This document shows, one piece after another, positions 42,953-51,242 of a DNA stretch of 64,000 nt; positions within the stretch are counted from its first letter, which is position 1; each line of letters starts with the position of its first letter. Origin of the DNA: Algoriphagus antarcticus (GTDB lineage: Bacteria > Bacteroidota > Bacteroidia > Cytophagales > Cyclobacteriaceae). Under the pieces are notes generated by a model. That model worked only from the letters and a program-made list of their open reading frames with translations, did no database searches and was not told the origin of the DNA. Position numbers and translations under genes: made by a program. The stretch spans positions 1 through 64,000 of the forward strand of contig NZ_MSSW01000063.1 in NCBI RefSeq assembly GCF_002150685.1, written 5' to 3'.

Positions 42953-43519
42953 ATGAAGAAAATCACCATATATTGCGGTTCCCGAAAAGGAGAAAGTACA
43001 GTCTATGAAGCTGGTGCTCGAGCATTGGCTCAGGAAATGATCAAACGTGACCACTCATTGGTTTATGGAGCAGGAAGAGTAGGTTTGATGGGAGTGATTG
43101 CGGACGAAATGTTGGCAGCTGGGAAAGAGGTCTTGGGCATCATTCCTCAGAAACTGGTAGATCGGGAAGTGGCTCACCGAGGCTGTACAGAACTTATCAT
43201 CGTAGAGACTATGCGTGATCGAAAATGGCTAATGGCAGAGCGCGGAGATGCGTTTATTGCTATGCCTGGTGGAATCGGGACGCTGGAAGAACTTTTTGAG
43301 ATCATGACACTGAACCAACTTCATTACATCCAAAAGCCGCTGGCGGTGTATAATGTAAATGGCTATTTTGACAAACTCATTGATTTTTTGAACCATGCGA
43401 TGAAGGAGGGATTTATGTATCCGGAGCAAGAGGAATTACTGATTATCTCAGACGATCCATCAGATTTGCTCGATCAGATTGAAGCGTATGAGGCCAGAAG
43501 GCCTGCGGATTGGGGGTAG
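42953..43519 (+). CDS. LOG-family protein (TIGR00730)
   Basis: Nucleotide 5'-monophosphate phosphoribohydrolase of the LOG/YvdD family, 188 aa. Diagnostic motifs are VYGAGRVGLMGVIAD, MRDRKWLMAERGDAFIAMPGGIGTLEELFE (catalytic Arg and PGGxGTxxE) and LNQLHY. Plant and fungal relatives release cytokinins; in bacteria the physiological substrate is uncertain. Its TAG stop ends with the first base of a GATGTNN array. Confidence 0.92.
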   Translation: MKKITIYCGSRKGESTVYEAGARALAQEMIKRDHSLVYGAGRVGLMGVIADEMLAAGKEVLGIIPQKLVDREVAHRGCTELIIVETMRDRKWLMAERGDAFIAMPGGIGTLEELFEIMTLNQLHYIQKPLAVYNVNGYFDKLIDFLNHAMKEGFMYPEQEELLIISDDPSDLLDQIEAYEARRPADWG

Positions 43520-43560
43520 ATGTGCGATGTTGGATGCTGGATGTCCGATGTCAGGTGTCT
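43519..43560 (+). repeat. GATGTNN heptamer array overlapping the LOG gene stop
   Basis: Six exact-length 7-bp units (GATGTGC, GATGTTG, GATGCTG, GATGTCC, GATGTCA, GGTGTCT). The first base is the G of the TAG stop. The same family and orientation is found after cysH. Confidence 0.8.
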
Positions 43561-43603
43561 GAGCGTCCTCGCAAAGCCATCGGGATCGAAGAAAAAAGTA
43601 TTA

Positions 43604-43694
43604 GTGGAGTAAGTAGTGAGAAGTAAAAATTGTCAAGTAAATGATAGGAGCGACAAAATTTATAATAGCGAATGTAGAATGATGAACTTCAAAT
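43604..43694 (+). repeat. two heptamer arrays before the 43799 gene
   Basis: An AGTNNNN array (AGTAAGT, AGTGAGA, AGTAAAA, about 43604-43640), then NNGAATG units (GCGAATG, TAGAATG, about 43667-43694). Not adjacent to a stop codon. Confidence 0.5.
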
Positions 43695-43798
43695 GATTAA
43701 GATTCGGGGAAAGTCATCGGGCATCCGACACCTTACACCCAACAATAAGCCTAATTTAAATCCATCCTAAAAAGATAATTTCTTATTTTTGCGCAGCA

Positions 43799-44302
43799 AT
43801 GATCCAGAAACTCTTTCCATTAGACAAAAATTACATCCTTCGCCAGGCACAATCCGTGCTTGAAGAAGAGCTGATTGATCGAATGGTTTTTGAATTGAAG
43901 CGTTCCTATACTTACCTGTATAATCCGCTTCTTCTCATGGATACCACTTATGCACAGATTCTCGATACGTTTGATTTTCCCCGAGAAAGAGCTCGACTAA
44001 TCTACCGACAACTTTGCGGCATCTATCGCTACAAGCACGGTGATAATCAGCTGGAAATGCTTTTTGATGGAAGAACCCATTTGGAAAAATTTCAAGAAGA
44101 CTGGTCAGCTGTGCTTATTGAATATGTGTGTGATCTTGGCAGTTATGAACAATACGTGAAAACAATGCTGAGAATGACCTTACTTTTTGATACCGAGTCA
44201 CGTGCTGAATGGGCAGAAAATCACTGCAAGGCTTTCATCAACCAGCATTTCGACTTGAAAGTAGTGAAAAGACAAGGCGAACTTCGACTGAAGATTGGGT
44301 AA
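43799..44302 (+). CDS. hypothetical protein
   Basis: 167 aa, soluble, helical, rich in Tyr and Arg (LKRSYTYLYNPLLLMDTTYAQ, RARLIYRQLCGIYRYKHG). No motif of a named family recognised. Regular codon structure and a start right behind an AT-rich leader support a real gene. Convergent with oxyR. Confidence 0.6.
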   Translation: MIQKLFPLDKNYILRQAQSVLEEELIDRMVFELKRSYTYLYNPLLLMDTTYAQILDTFDFPRERARLIYRQLCGIYRYKHGDNQLEMLFDGRTHLEKFQEDWSAVLIEYVCDLGSYEQYVKTMLRMTLLFDTESRAEWAENHCKAFINQHFDLKVVKRQGELRLKIG

Positions 44303-44328
44303 TTTTTAGATTTTTTTACCGCTTCCTA

Positions 44329-45258
44329 CTACTTCCAATTGATCATCTTATACTGTTCTTCTTTCTGAAATCGTTCGGGGATCGAAAGCAATATTGATTT
44401 TCGCATCGCATGAATCAGTACGTTTTTGGTGAAGCTTTTGGTCACTGCCAAACTGATTTCACGTACAGGTTCCGGTGCATCAAATCTCCTGAGAAATTTA
44501 GATTCTTCTTTATCCATCACAGCCATTTCTGGCACTAGTGTATAGCCTACCCCTTTGTCTACCAATCGTTTTAGAGACTCAATAGAGCCGCTTTGAAATT
44601 CAAATCCAAAGTTGTTTTTGGTGGATTTGCTATCGCAAATCGACAAAATCTGATCGCGAAAGCAATGACCTTCATCCAAAACCAAAATTTGATTGGCATC
44701 TAACATTGCGGGGATTATGTGATTTCTTTTTAGGAAAGGGTGGTTTTCTGGAAGATACAGAAGAAAAGGCTCGTAGAAAAGTGGGATTTCTCGGATAGTT
44801 TTTTCTTCCAAAGGAGTTGCAAGCAGGCCTATATCCAAGGTGCCACGCTGTAACTCATGAATGATTTCAGCGGTCTGCATTTCCCGAATTTTCAATTTGG
44901 TATGAGGATTTGTATTCACAAATTCAGGTAAAAACAGCGGAAGTAGATACGGAGAAATTGTAGGAATCACACCCAGAGTGAATTCCCCTTCCAGTGATTC
45001 TTTCTCAGTGAGCACAAATTCCTTTAATTCTGAAACTTCTAAAAGAATTTTTCTCGCTTTTAGCAGAATCAAATTGCCAGCAACTGTTGGTTGAAGTGGT
45101 TTTGTGTCACGATCAAAAATTTTGACTCCGATCTCTTGCTCCAACTTTTTGACCTGTGTAGTAAGGTTTGGCTGAGATACATCGCAACTTTCAGCTGCTG
45201 TCACAAAATGCCTGAAATTATCCAAGGCAACGATATACTCTAGTTGGGCCAATGTCAT
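44329..45258 (-). CDS. oxyR: LysR-family redox regulator OxyR
   Basis: Hydrogen-peroxide sensing activator, 309 aa from MTLAQLEYIVALDNF (ATG at 45258). LysR helix-turn-helix at residues 15-55 (AAESCDVSQPNLTTQVKKLE). The redox pair in GHCFRDQILSIC has the C199/C208 spacing of E. coli OxyR. Divergent from ahpC-ahpD with a 101-nt spacer, the classic arrangement of a regulator and its peroxidase target. Confidence 0.93.
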   Translation of the reverse strand: MTLAQLEYIVALDNFRHFVTAAESCDVSQPNLTTQVKKLEQEIGVKIFDRDTKPLQPTVAGNLILLKARKILLEVSELKEFVLTEKESLEGEFTLGVIPTISPYLLPLFLPEFVNTNPHTKLKIREMQTAEIIHELQRGTLDIGLLATPLEEKTIREIPLFYEPFLLYLPENHPFLKRNHIIPAMLDANQILVLDEGHCFRDQILSICDSKSTKNNFGFEFQSGSIESLKRLVDKGVGYTLVPEMAVMDKEESKFLRRFDAPEPVREISLAVTKSFTKNVLIHAMRKSILLSIPERFQKEEQYKMINWK

Positions 45259-45280
45259 ATAATCTAAAGTTATGAATACA

Positions 45281-45292
45281 TAATAATTATTA
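45281..45292. promoter_or_regulatory. AT palindrome TAATAATTATTA in the oxyR-ahpC spacer
   Basis: Perfect 12-bp palindrome just upstream of the ahpC -33 box. Possible part of an OxyR site, though it does not match the E. coli ATAG-N7-CTAT pattern well. Confidence 0.4.
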
Positions 45293-45293
45293 A

Positions 45294-45325
45294 TTTGATT
45301 TATGAAAAAATGTGAGGCAACTTTG
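45294..45325 (+). promoter_or_regulatory. promoter of ahpC-ahpD
   Basis: TTTG (45294-45297), 20 nt, CAACTTTG (45318-45325); near-consensus Bacteroidota -33/-7 pair, with one mismatch in the -7 box. 35 nt before the ahpC ATG. Confidence 0.65.
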
Positions 45326-45359
45326 AATAACAAATTTGAAAACTAAAACCAACAATATT

Positions 45360-45917
45360 ATGAACAATCGTATGCTTGGCTTGGGAGCGCAATTCCCAGC
45401 CTTCGAAAAAACCGCAGTTGTATCTAGAGAAAAAGGAAAAGAATTCCAGACTATCAGCAATGATATCCACACCGCCAATGGCAAATGGATGGTGATGTTC
45501 TGGTGGCCAAAAGATTTCACTTTTGTATGTCCAACAGAAATCGCTGAATTCAACAATAATGCAGGTGAATTTGCAGATAGAGATACAGTTTTGGTAGGAG
45601 CTTCCACAGATTCTGAATTCGTCCACTTGGCATGGAGAAACAACCACGAAGATCTTCGTGACCTTAAATTCCCGATGCTAGCCGACACTTCTAAGTCTCT
45701 TGCCGAAGAACTTGGTATCCTAGAAGCAACTGAGAAAATCGCTTACAGAGCTACTTTCATCATCGATCCTCAAGGAATCGTTCGTTGGGTATCTGCTTAT
45801 GATCTCTCTGTAGGAAGAAATGTGGAGGAAGTATTGAGAGTGCTTGATGCGCTTCAGACTGACGAGCTTTGCCCATGCAACTGGGAAAAAGGAGAAGAAA
45901 CATTGAACCTGAATTAA
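45360..45917 (+). CDS. ahpC: peroxiredoxin AhpC
   Basis: Thiol peroxidase of 185 aa from the ATG at 45360 (MNNRMLGLGAQFPAFE); a TTG-started extension is possible but not needed. Peroxidatic Cys in FTFVCPTE; C-terminal ELCPCNW gives the two extra cysteines seen in Mycobacterium-type AhpC, which is reduced by AhpD instead of AhpF. That fits the ahpD gene downstream. Expected target of OxyR. Confidence 0.93.
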   Translation: MNNRMLGLGAQFPAFEKTAVVSREKGKEFQTISNDIHTANGKWMVMFWWPKDFTFVCPTEIAEFNNNAGEFADRDTVLVGASTDSEFVHLAWRNNHEDLRDLKFPMLADTSKSLAEELGILEATEKIAYRATFIIDPQGIVRWVSAYDLSVGRNVEEVLRVLDALQTDELCPCNWEKGEETLNLN

Positions 45918-45946
45918 TTCAGATTTCAAATCTCGAATCTAATTAT

Positions 45947-45974
45947 GCAAAGGAGATCTAATGGTCTCCTTTGC
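45947..45974 (+). promoter_or_regulatory. stem-loop between ahpC and ahpD
   Basis: Perfect 10-bp stem GCAAAGGAGA/TCTCCTTTGC with an 8-nt loop, no T-run. Likely lowers or processes readthrough so that ahpD is made at a lower level than ahpC. Confidence 0.6.
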
Positions 45975-46001
45975 TAGTTTCAAAACATAAAATCTAACAT
46001 C

Positions 46002-46592
46002 ATGGAAGTATTAAATATGAATCAATCAGTAGCCGAACTTTTGGAAGTAGTAGGCCTGAATGAAGAATTTACCAACGAATCTTTGAGAAATCTGGGCGAT
46101 GCTGATTCCAGATACGTGAAGGATTTGAAACTCAACTTCAAGACTATCCTCAAAGGAGAAAAGTTAACTCAAAAGGAAGTTGCTTTGATGGGTTTGGCTC
46201 TTGCAGCTAATGCAGCCAACAATCCACTTCAGCGGTTTTTTAGAAAATTGGCAGAAGAAAATGAAGCTAATATAGCCGAAATCGGTGAAGCAGTAGCTTG
46301 CGCTTCTTTGCTAAGCAGCAACAACGTATTGTACAGATTCCGCCACTTCGTGGAAAAGGAAAAGTACGGACAAATCCCTGCCAGACTTCGCATGAATATC
46401 ATGATGACTCCTGTATTGGGTAAAGAGTTCTTTGAATTAATATCTACTGCCGTTTCTGCCGTGAATGGCTGCCAGATGTGTGTGGCTTCTCATGAGAACC
46501 ACCTGATCGAATTGGGAACCAGCGAAGAAAGAATCTTCGAATCCATCCGTATGGCATCTGTCATCACGAGCATGGTAAAAGTGATCTATTAA
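46002..46592 (+). CDS. ahpD: alkyl hydroperoxide reductase AhpD family
   Basis: Carboxymuconolactone-decarboxylase-fold thiol reductant for AhpC. 196 aa; the catalytic CxxC with following His is GCQMCVASHENHL near residue 158. The family's N-terminal helices are intact. An alternative start is M6. Follows ahpC after 84 nt containing a stem-loop. Confidence 0.9.
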   Translation: MEVLNMNQSVAELLEVVGLNEEFTNESLRNLGDADSRYVKDLKLNFKTILKGEKLTQKEVALMGLALAANAANNPLQRFFRKLAEENEANIAEIGEAVACASLLSSNNVLYRFRHFVEKEKYGQIPARLRMNIMMTPVLGKEFFELISTAVSAVNGCQMCVASHENHLIELGTSEERIFESIRMASVITSMVKVIY

Positions 46593-46618
46593 GAAATTAT
46601 AGTCCGGTATATAAATGC

Positions 46619-46640
46619 AAAAACCTCCTGAGTGATCGGG
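46619..46640 (+). terminator. ahpD terminator
   Basis: AACCTCC...GGGAGGTT followed by a run of T. Confidence 0.88.
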
Positions 46641-46653
46641 AGGTTTTTTTTTA

Positions 46654-46690
46654 CCGCAAAGGCCGCTGAGGACTACGCAGAGAGCACAAC
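46654..46690 (+). repeat. CGCNNAG-type spaced repeat, copy 1
   Basis: CGCAAAG, CGCTGAG, CGCAGAG and CAC(A) units at 9, 12 and 9 nt spacing. The same spacing occurs at 49977-50012. The two copies bracket gnd and zwf. Confidence 0.6.
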
Positions 46691-46719
46691 AGTTTGATTT
46701 TGATGTTTGTCGAGATTGT

Positions 46720-46733
46720 GCTTCTCAAGAAGC
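46720..46733. repeat. small palindrome GCTTCT-CA-AGAAGC
   Basis: Third copy of the 4311 motif, followed by AGGAC as at 42776. Confidence 0.5.
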
Positions 46734-46794
46734 AGGACTCTGCTCCTATCTAACACAAAAGTTCGTCGATTCCCCAACGAGCTTTTATATTATT

Positions 46795-46829
46795 TTTTCT
46801 GAAAACTGCAGCCTGAAAACTGCCAACTA
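46795..46829 (-). repeat. CAGTTTT heptamer array starting with the gnd stop codon
   Basis: Five exact 7-bp units on the minus strand: TAGTTGG, CAGTTTT, CAGGCTG, CAGTTTT, CAGAAAA. The first triplet is the gnd TAG. Confidence 0.8.
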
Positions 46830-48242
46830 TTCCTTCCCCCATTCTGTATGGAAAATCCCATTTTGATCAGTTCGCTCGTACGTATGTGAGCCGAAGTGGT
46901 CACGCTGCGCTTGGATTAGATTTAAAGGAAGTTTGCTAGAAGTGTACGCATCGAAGTAACTCAAAGCGCTGGAAAGTCCAGGTACAGGAATTCCATTTTT
47001 AGAGGCGAATCCGACTACCTCACGAACAGCAAGCAAAGTGCCCTGAATTTTCGGCGCAAACGAAGGTGAAAGCAGCAAATTAGGTAATTTATTATCTGTA
47101 GTGTAAGCTTCCGCGATATCAGCCAAAAGCCCCGCGCGAATAATACATCCAGCTCTCCAGATTTTAGCTATTGTAGATAGATCTAGGTCGTACCCATATT
47201 CCTTGGAAGCATAAGAAAGCTGATGCAATCCTTGAGTATAAGCAATGATGAAGGAGAAATATAACGCTTGTTCAGCTTGAGAGATTAATTGCTCTTTTGC
47301 TATATGCGCCACTTCTGGTCTTGAATAAAGCTGGTCAGCTTGAACCCGCTCATCTTTTAAGGCAGATATCTCACGCATACTTACCGCCATATCAATGGTA
47401 GGAACTGGAATTCCTAAATCCATAGCATTCTGTGAAGTCCATTTCCCAGTTCCTTTTTGCTTGGCTTTATCCAAAATCATATCTATCAGATCTGCATCAG
47501 TAAGCTCATCCTTTTGAGCGAAAATCTCAGCTGTGATTTCTACTAGAAATGATTGTAAACGACCTTTATTCCAAGTATCGTATACCTGATGAAGTTCTTC
47601 ATTTGACAGATCACAGGATTTTTTCAGCAAATCATAGATCTCAGAAGTTAGCTGCATCATGGCATATTCAATGCCGTTGTGAACCATTTTAACATAGTTT
47701 CCAGCTGATTTTGGTCCCAAATAAGCGACGCAAGGCTCGCCTTTATATTTTGCAGCAACGGCTTCAAATATTGGTTTTACGTGAGCATAAGCTTCTTTGT
47801 CTCCACCTGGCATGATGCTGGGCCCATTTCTAGCGCCTTCAGCCCCGCCAGATACTCCAGAACCAAAGAAGTGAATTCCTTTTTCTTTCAAATAAGCCTC
47901 TCTTCGGTCAGTATCTGTGAAAAAGGAATTTCCTCCATCTATAATTATATCTCCTTTGTCTAGAAGAGGCAGAAGATTTTCTATCGCATGATCTACAATT
48001 TTTCCGGCAGGAACGAGTAGCATGATTTTTCTTGGAGTTGCCAGAGCCTGAACAAACGTATTGACATCAGTGGTTGCGTTCACATTCTTCATGTCACCAG
48101 CTTCTACTTTCAGAGCCTCCACCTGTGCTACACTCAGATCATATCCAAAAGCGCTGAAATTGTTGTCCGCAACATTCAAAATAAAATTTCGCCCCATTAC
48201 TCCAAGGCCAACTAATCCAAAATCATAATTCGTGTACTCCAT
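46827..48242 (-). CDS. gndA: 6-phosphogluconate dehydrogenase, decarboxylating
   Basis: Oxidative pentose-phosphate enzyme converting 6-phosphogluconate to ribulose 5-phosphate with NADP. 471 aa from MEYTNYDFGLVGLGVMGRN (ATG at 48242). Rossmann motif GLGVMGRN, IIDGGNSFFTDTDRR, SGGAEGARNGPSIMPGG and KMVHNGIEYAMMQ with active-site Lys are intact, and the end is HTEWGKE. Divergent from zwf, which supplies its substrate with pgl. Confidence 0.96.
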   Translation of the reverse strand: MEYTNYDFGLVGLGVMGRNFILNVADNNFSAFGYDLSVAQVEALKVEAGDMKNVNATTDVNTFVQALATPRKIMLLVPAGKIVDHAIENLLPLLDKGDIIIDGGNSFFTDTDRREAYLKEKGIHFFGSGVSGGAEGARNGPSIMPGGDKEAYAHVKPIFEAVAAKYKGEPCVAYLGPKSAGNYVKMVHNGIEYAMMQLTSEIYDLLKKSCDLSNEELHQVYDTWNKGRLQSFLVEITAEIFAQKDELTDADLIDMILDKAKQKGTGKWTSQNAMDLGIPVPTIDMAVSMREISALKDERVQADQLYSRPEVAHIAKEQLISQAEQALYFSFIIAYTQGLHQLSYASKEYGYDLDLSTIAKIWRAGCIIRAGLLADIAEAYTTDNKLPNLLLSPSFAPKIQGTLLAVREVVGFASKNGIPVPGLSSALSYFDAYTSSKLPLNLIQAQRDHFGSHTYERTDQNGIFHTEWGKE

Positions 48243-48399
48243 CGTTTCTAATTGTTGATTTTCAAATTTGCTTCTAAGGCTTATCCCTTGCAAGGTTAGA
48301 AATAAATATGGGTTATTTTTACGTCTCTTCAGTCCAAAATTAATGGATTGAAGGTTGGCTTTATAGTAAGATTGATAAATTTGTGATCACCCAAAGTCG

Positions 48400-48417
48400 G
48401 GTTTTGATACCAAAACC
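48400..48417. promoter_or_regulatory. inverted repeat GGTTTTG-ATAC-CAAAACC before zwf
   Basis: Perfect 7-4-7 inverted repeat 21 nt before the zwf ATG in the gnd-zwf divergent spacer. Could be an operator or a 5' leader hairpin. Confidence 0.55.
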
Positions 48418-48437
48418 ATAAAAATACGCCTATACTG

Positions 48438-49964
48438 ATGAAAAAAACACAAAACCAGATGCTAATAATTTTTGGTGCATCAGGTGACTTGACTGCACGA
48501 AAACTGGTTCCGGCAATTTATAACCTCTATAAAGGTGAGCATCTTCCAGAAAATTTTGTGGTTTTGGGAGCTAGCAGAAGTACAATGACTGATGAGGAAT
48601 TTCGCCAAAAGGTAGTTCAGGAAAGCGAATTCATGAAGGAAAAAATCGGTAAAGAGGACAAAGAATTCATTTCCACTTTTGCCAATAAGTTGTTTTATGA
48701 GGACTTGGGAGACAATTACGATAGAAGCTACAAAGGATTGGCTAAGCGGATCGGCGACTTGAATAAGGAAAAAGGCTGTGAAGAAAATTATATTTTCTAT
48801 TTGTCCACACCACCAAGTCTGTACGAGATAATTGCCAAGAATCTTTGCGAAGCAAATCTTACCAAAGAAGAAAATGGCTGGAAACGCATCATTGTGGAGA
48901 AGCCATTTGGGTATAGTTTGGCTACTGCAAAAGAGCTGAATGAGGGATTGCAAAAGTATTTCAACGAATCTCAGGTGTATAGAATTGATCACTATCTGGG
49001 TAAAGAAACTGTTCAAAACTTACTTGTAACGCGTTTTTCCAATTCGATTTTCGAGCCAACCTGGAACCGTCGATACATTCACCATGTGGAAATCACCAAT
49101 GCTGAGACCGTAGGGGTGGAAAAGCGAGGTGGATATTATGACAAATCGGGTGCGCTTCGCGATATGTTTCAAAGCCATTTGCTTCAGGTAGTTTCACTCA
49201 TCGTAATGGAGCCACCGATCAATTCCAGTGCGGAGGAAATCCGTGATGAAAAGGTCAAAGCATTGAAGTCTTTAAGGGTGATGAGCAGTGATGAGGAATT
49301 GGCAACTCACACCATGAAAGGCCAATATGTGGCCTCGACCATCAATGGGAAAAAGGTAAAAGGATATCGTGAGGAAGAAGGGGTAGATCCGAATTCCAAG
49401 ACAGAGACTTTTGCTGCAGTTAAATTTTTTGTGGACAATTGGCGCTGGAAAGACGTGCCGTTCTACGTCCGTACAGCTAAATACATGCCTACAAAAGTGA
49501 CTGAAGTGGTGATTCACTTTAAGTCCCCGGCGCATGAGGTTTTCAAAAGTCAGGATGCGTACAAAAAGGACAACAAAATCATCATCCGTATCCAACCTGA
49601 TGAAGGAATCTTGATGAAATTCGGAGTAAAAGTGCCTGGACTGGGATTCCATGTGGAGCAGGCAAATATGGATTTCTACTATTCCGACCTCGACTCAGCG
49701 GAGATTATGGACGCGTATGAGAGGTTGCTAATAGATGCTATGCAAGGAGATGCGACACTTTATGCGAGAGCTGACGAAGTGGAAGCTGCTTGGAGGTTTG
49801 TGGATCCGATCTTGAAATACTGGGAAAATGATGATGTCCCAACATACGGTTACGCCGCTGGAACTTGGGGTCCAAGAAATTCCGATGACATGTTTGAAGG
49901 CAATTTTGGATGGAGAAATCCAGGAAATCGGCTGACGGACGAAACTGGCTTCTGCATTCTTTAG
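48438..49964 (+). CDS. zwf: glucose-6-phosphate dehydrogenase
   Basis: First enzyme of the oxidative pentose-phosphate pathway, 508 aa. NADP motif GASGDLTARKLVPAIYNL at the N-terminus, substrate motif RIDHYLGKETVQN with active-site Lys/His about residue 185, and family end AGTWGPRNSDDM. Divergent from gnd, followed by pgl after 240 nt. Confidence 0.96.
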   Translation: MKKTQNQMLIIFGASGDLTARKLVPAIYNLYKGEHLPENFVVLGASRSTMTDEEFRQKVVQESEFMKEKIGKEDKEFISTFANKLFYEDLGDNYDRSYKGLAKRIGDLNKEKGCEENYIFYLSTPPSLYEIIAKNLCEANLTKEENGWKRIIVEKPFGYSLATAKELNEGLQKYFNESQVYRIDHYLGKETVQNLLVTRFSNSIFEPTWNRRYIHHVEITNAETVGVEKRGGYYDKSGALRDMFQSHLLQVVSLIVMEPPINSSAEEIRDEKVKALKSLRVMSSDEELATHTMKGQYVASTINGKKVKGYREEEGVDPNSKTETFAAVKFFVDNWRWKDVPFYVRTAKYMPTKVTEVVIHFKSPAHEVFKSQDAYKKDNKIIIRIQPDEGILMKFGVKVPGLGFHVEQANMDFYYSDLDSAEIMDAYERLLIDAMQGDATLYARADEVEAAWRFVDPILKYWENDDVPTYGYAAGTWGPRNSDDMFEGNFGWRNPGNRLTDETGFCIL

Positions 49965-49976
49965 AAAAAAATTAAA

Positions 49977-50012
49977 CCGCTGAGTTCGCAGAGTATTACG
50001 CAGAGAGCGCAG
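49977..50012 (+). repeat. CGCNNAG-type spaced repeat, copy 2
   Basis: CGCTGAG, CGCAGAG, CGCAGAG, CGCAG at 9, 12 and 9 nt spacing, 12 nt after the zwf stop. The rest of the zwf-pgl spacer holds a GGAAGGCAGGCGTCTTCG-type degenerate inverted repeat. Confidence 0.6.
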
Positions 50013-50204
50013 TTTAAAATTGGGACTTTCTTCAAAACATGATTAACCCTAGCAAATTCGCCACTTCAGCTTGCGCGCTGTAGCCTTTCACCCCACTACC
50101 GGAAGGCAGGCGTCTTCGTTCTTCGGACTGGTAAAGCAAAGAAGGCGTGGCTATTGGCATGATAGCTTTTAACCAGATACAAACTTCATAAATCCAAAAA
50201 TCCA

Positions 50205-50918
50205 ATGAAACTTAAGATATACGATACCAAAGAGCAGGTTGCGAAGGAGTTTTCCGAATATTTCAGATACTTGGCAAATAGCGATCAAACAATCCACGTC
50301 GCACTTTCAGGAGGCAGTACACCAAAGATTATATTCGATTATTTGGCAACCCATTTTGGAAATGAAATCGACTGGTCAAAAATCAATTTCTACTGGGGTG
50401 ATGAGCGCTGTGTAGCTCCCGACGATTCTGAAAGCAATTATAAGATGACCGTGGATCATTTACTGTCGAAGATAGAAATCCCAGAGGAGAACATTTTTAG
50501 AGTTTTGGGTGAAAATGAGCCTAAGGCAGAAGCTGTACGATACAGCCAGCTTCTGGATACTGAGCTTCCAAAATTGAATGACATTCCTCAGTTTGATCTG
50601 GTCATGCTAGGAATGGGTGATGACGGACACACGGTTTCTATTTTCCCGGATTCAATTAAATTATGGGATGATAAAGAAAATTGTGTCGTGGCTGTTCATC
50701 CTGATTCCGGCCAAAAACGAGTGACCATCACAGGCAAAATTGTTAATAATGCCAAAGCAGTTGCCTTTTTAGTCACTGGCGCGGGCAAGGCAGAGAAAGT
50801 GCAGGAAATCTTCAAAAAAGAAAAGGACTTTGCAAGCTACCCAGCAAACTTGGTTCAGCCTAAGCACGGTGAATTGATCTGGTTTTTGGACCAGGACGCG
50901 GCCAGTGGTTTAAATTAG
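50205..50918 (+). CDS. pgl: 6-phosphogluconolactonase
   Basis: Hydrolyses 6-phosphogluconolactone, linking Zwf and Gnd. 237 aa of the NagB-like fold with VALSGGSTPKIIFDYL, FYWGDERCVAPDDSESNYKM and LGMGDDGHTVSIFP. It comes after zwf in the same direction. Confidence 0.95.
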   Translation: MKLKIYDTKEQVAKEFSEYFRYLANSDQTIHVALSGGSTPKIIFDYLATHFGNEIDWSKINFYWGDERCVAPDDSESNYKMTVDHLLSKIEIPEENIFRVLGENEPKAEAVRYSQLLDTELPKLNDIPQFDLVMLGMGDDGHTVSIFPDSIKLWDDKENCVVAVHPDSGQKRVTITGKIVNNAKAVAFLVTGAGKAEKVQEIFKKEKDFASYPANLVQPKHGELIWFLDQDAASGLN

Positions 50919-51015
50919 CACAGAAATAACTCGCTTTTTTTTGGAAAAAAGGCGGCGTAAATCTGGATAGTTTCTCCGTTTTCTCGTTATATTAGACAAA
51001 ACAAATCAAATAGAG

Positions 51016-51240
51016 ATGGCTGAAATCAGATTGAATATCGATGATAAGTTTATAGAAGAGCTCAAGAAAGAAACGGGTATTGATAAAGCTTCACAGTTAA
51101 CCGCTGAAGCACTTACATTCTATAAATGGGCAGTGAATGAGGCTAGAAATAAGAGAGTCCTCATTACAACTGATGAAAAAGGGGGAGATATAAAGAAGGT
51201 GGTAATGCCTACCTTGGAAATGGCAAAATACAAGAAGTAG
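51016..51240 (+). CDS. small hypothetical protein
   Basis: 74 aa, charged, no membrane helix; MAEIRLNIDDKFIEELKKETG could be the strand and first helix of a ribbon-helix-helix fold, followed by ASQLTAEALTFYKWAV. No firm family. Starts the pair with the 151-aa membrane gene 2 nt downstream. Confidence 0.6.
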   Translation: MAEIRLNIDDKFIEELKKETGIDKASQLTAEALTFYKWAVNEARNKRVLITTDEKGGDIKKVVMPTLEMAKYKK

Positions 51241-51242
51241 CT

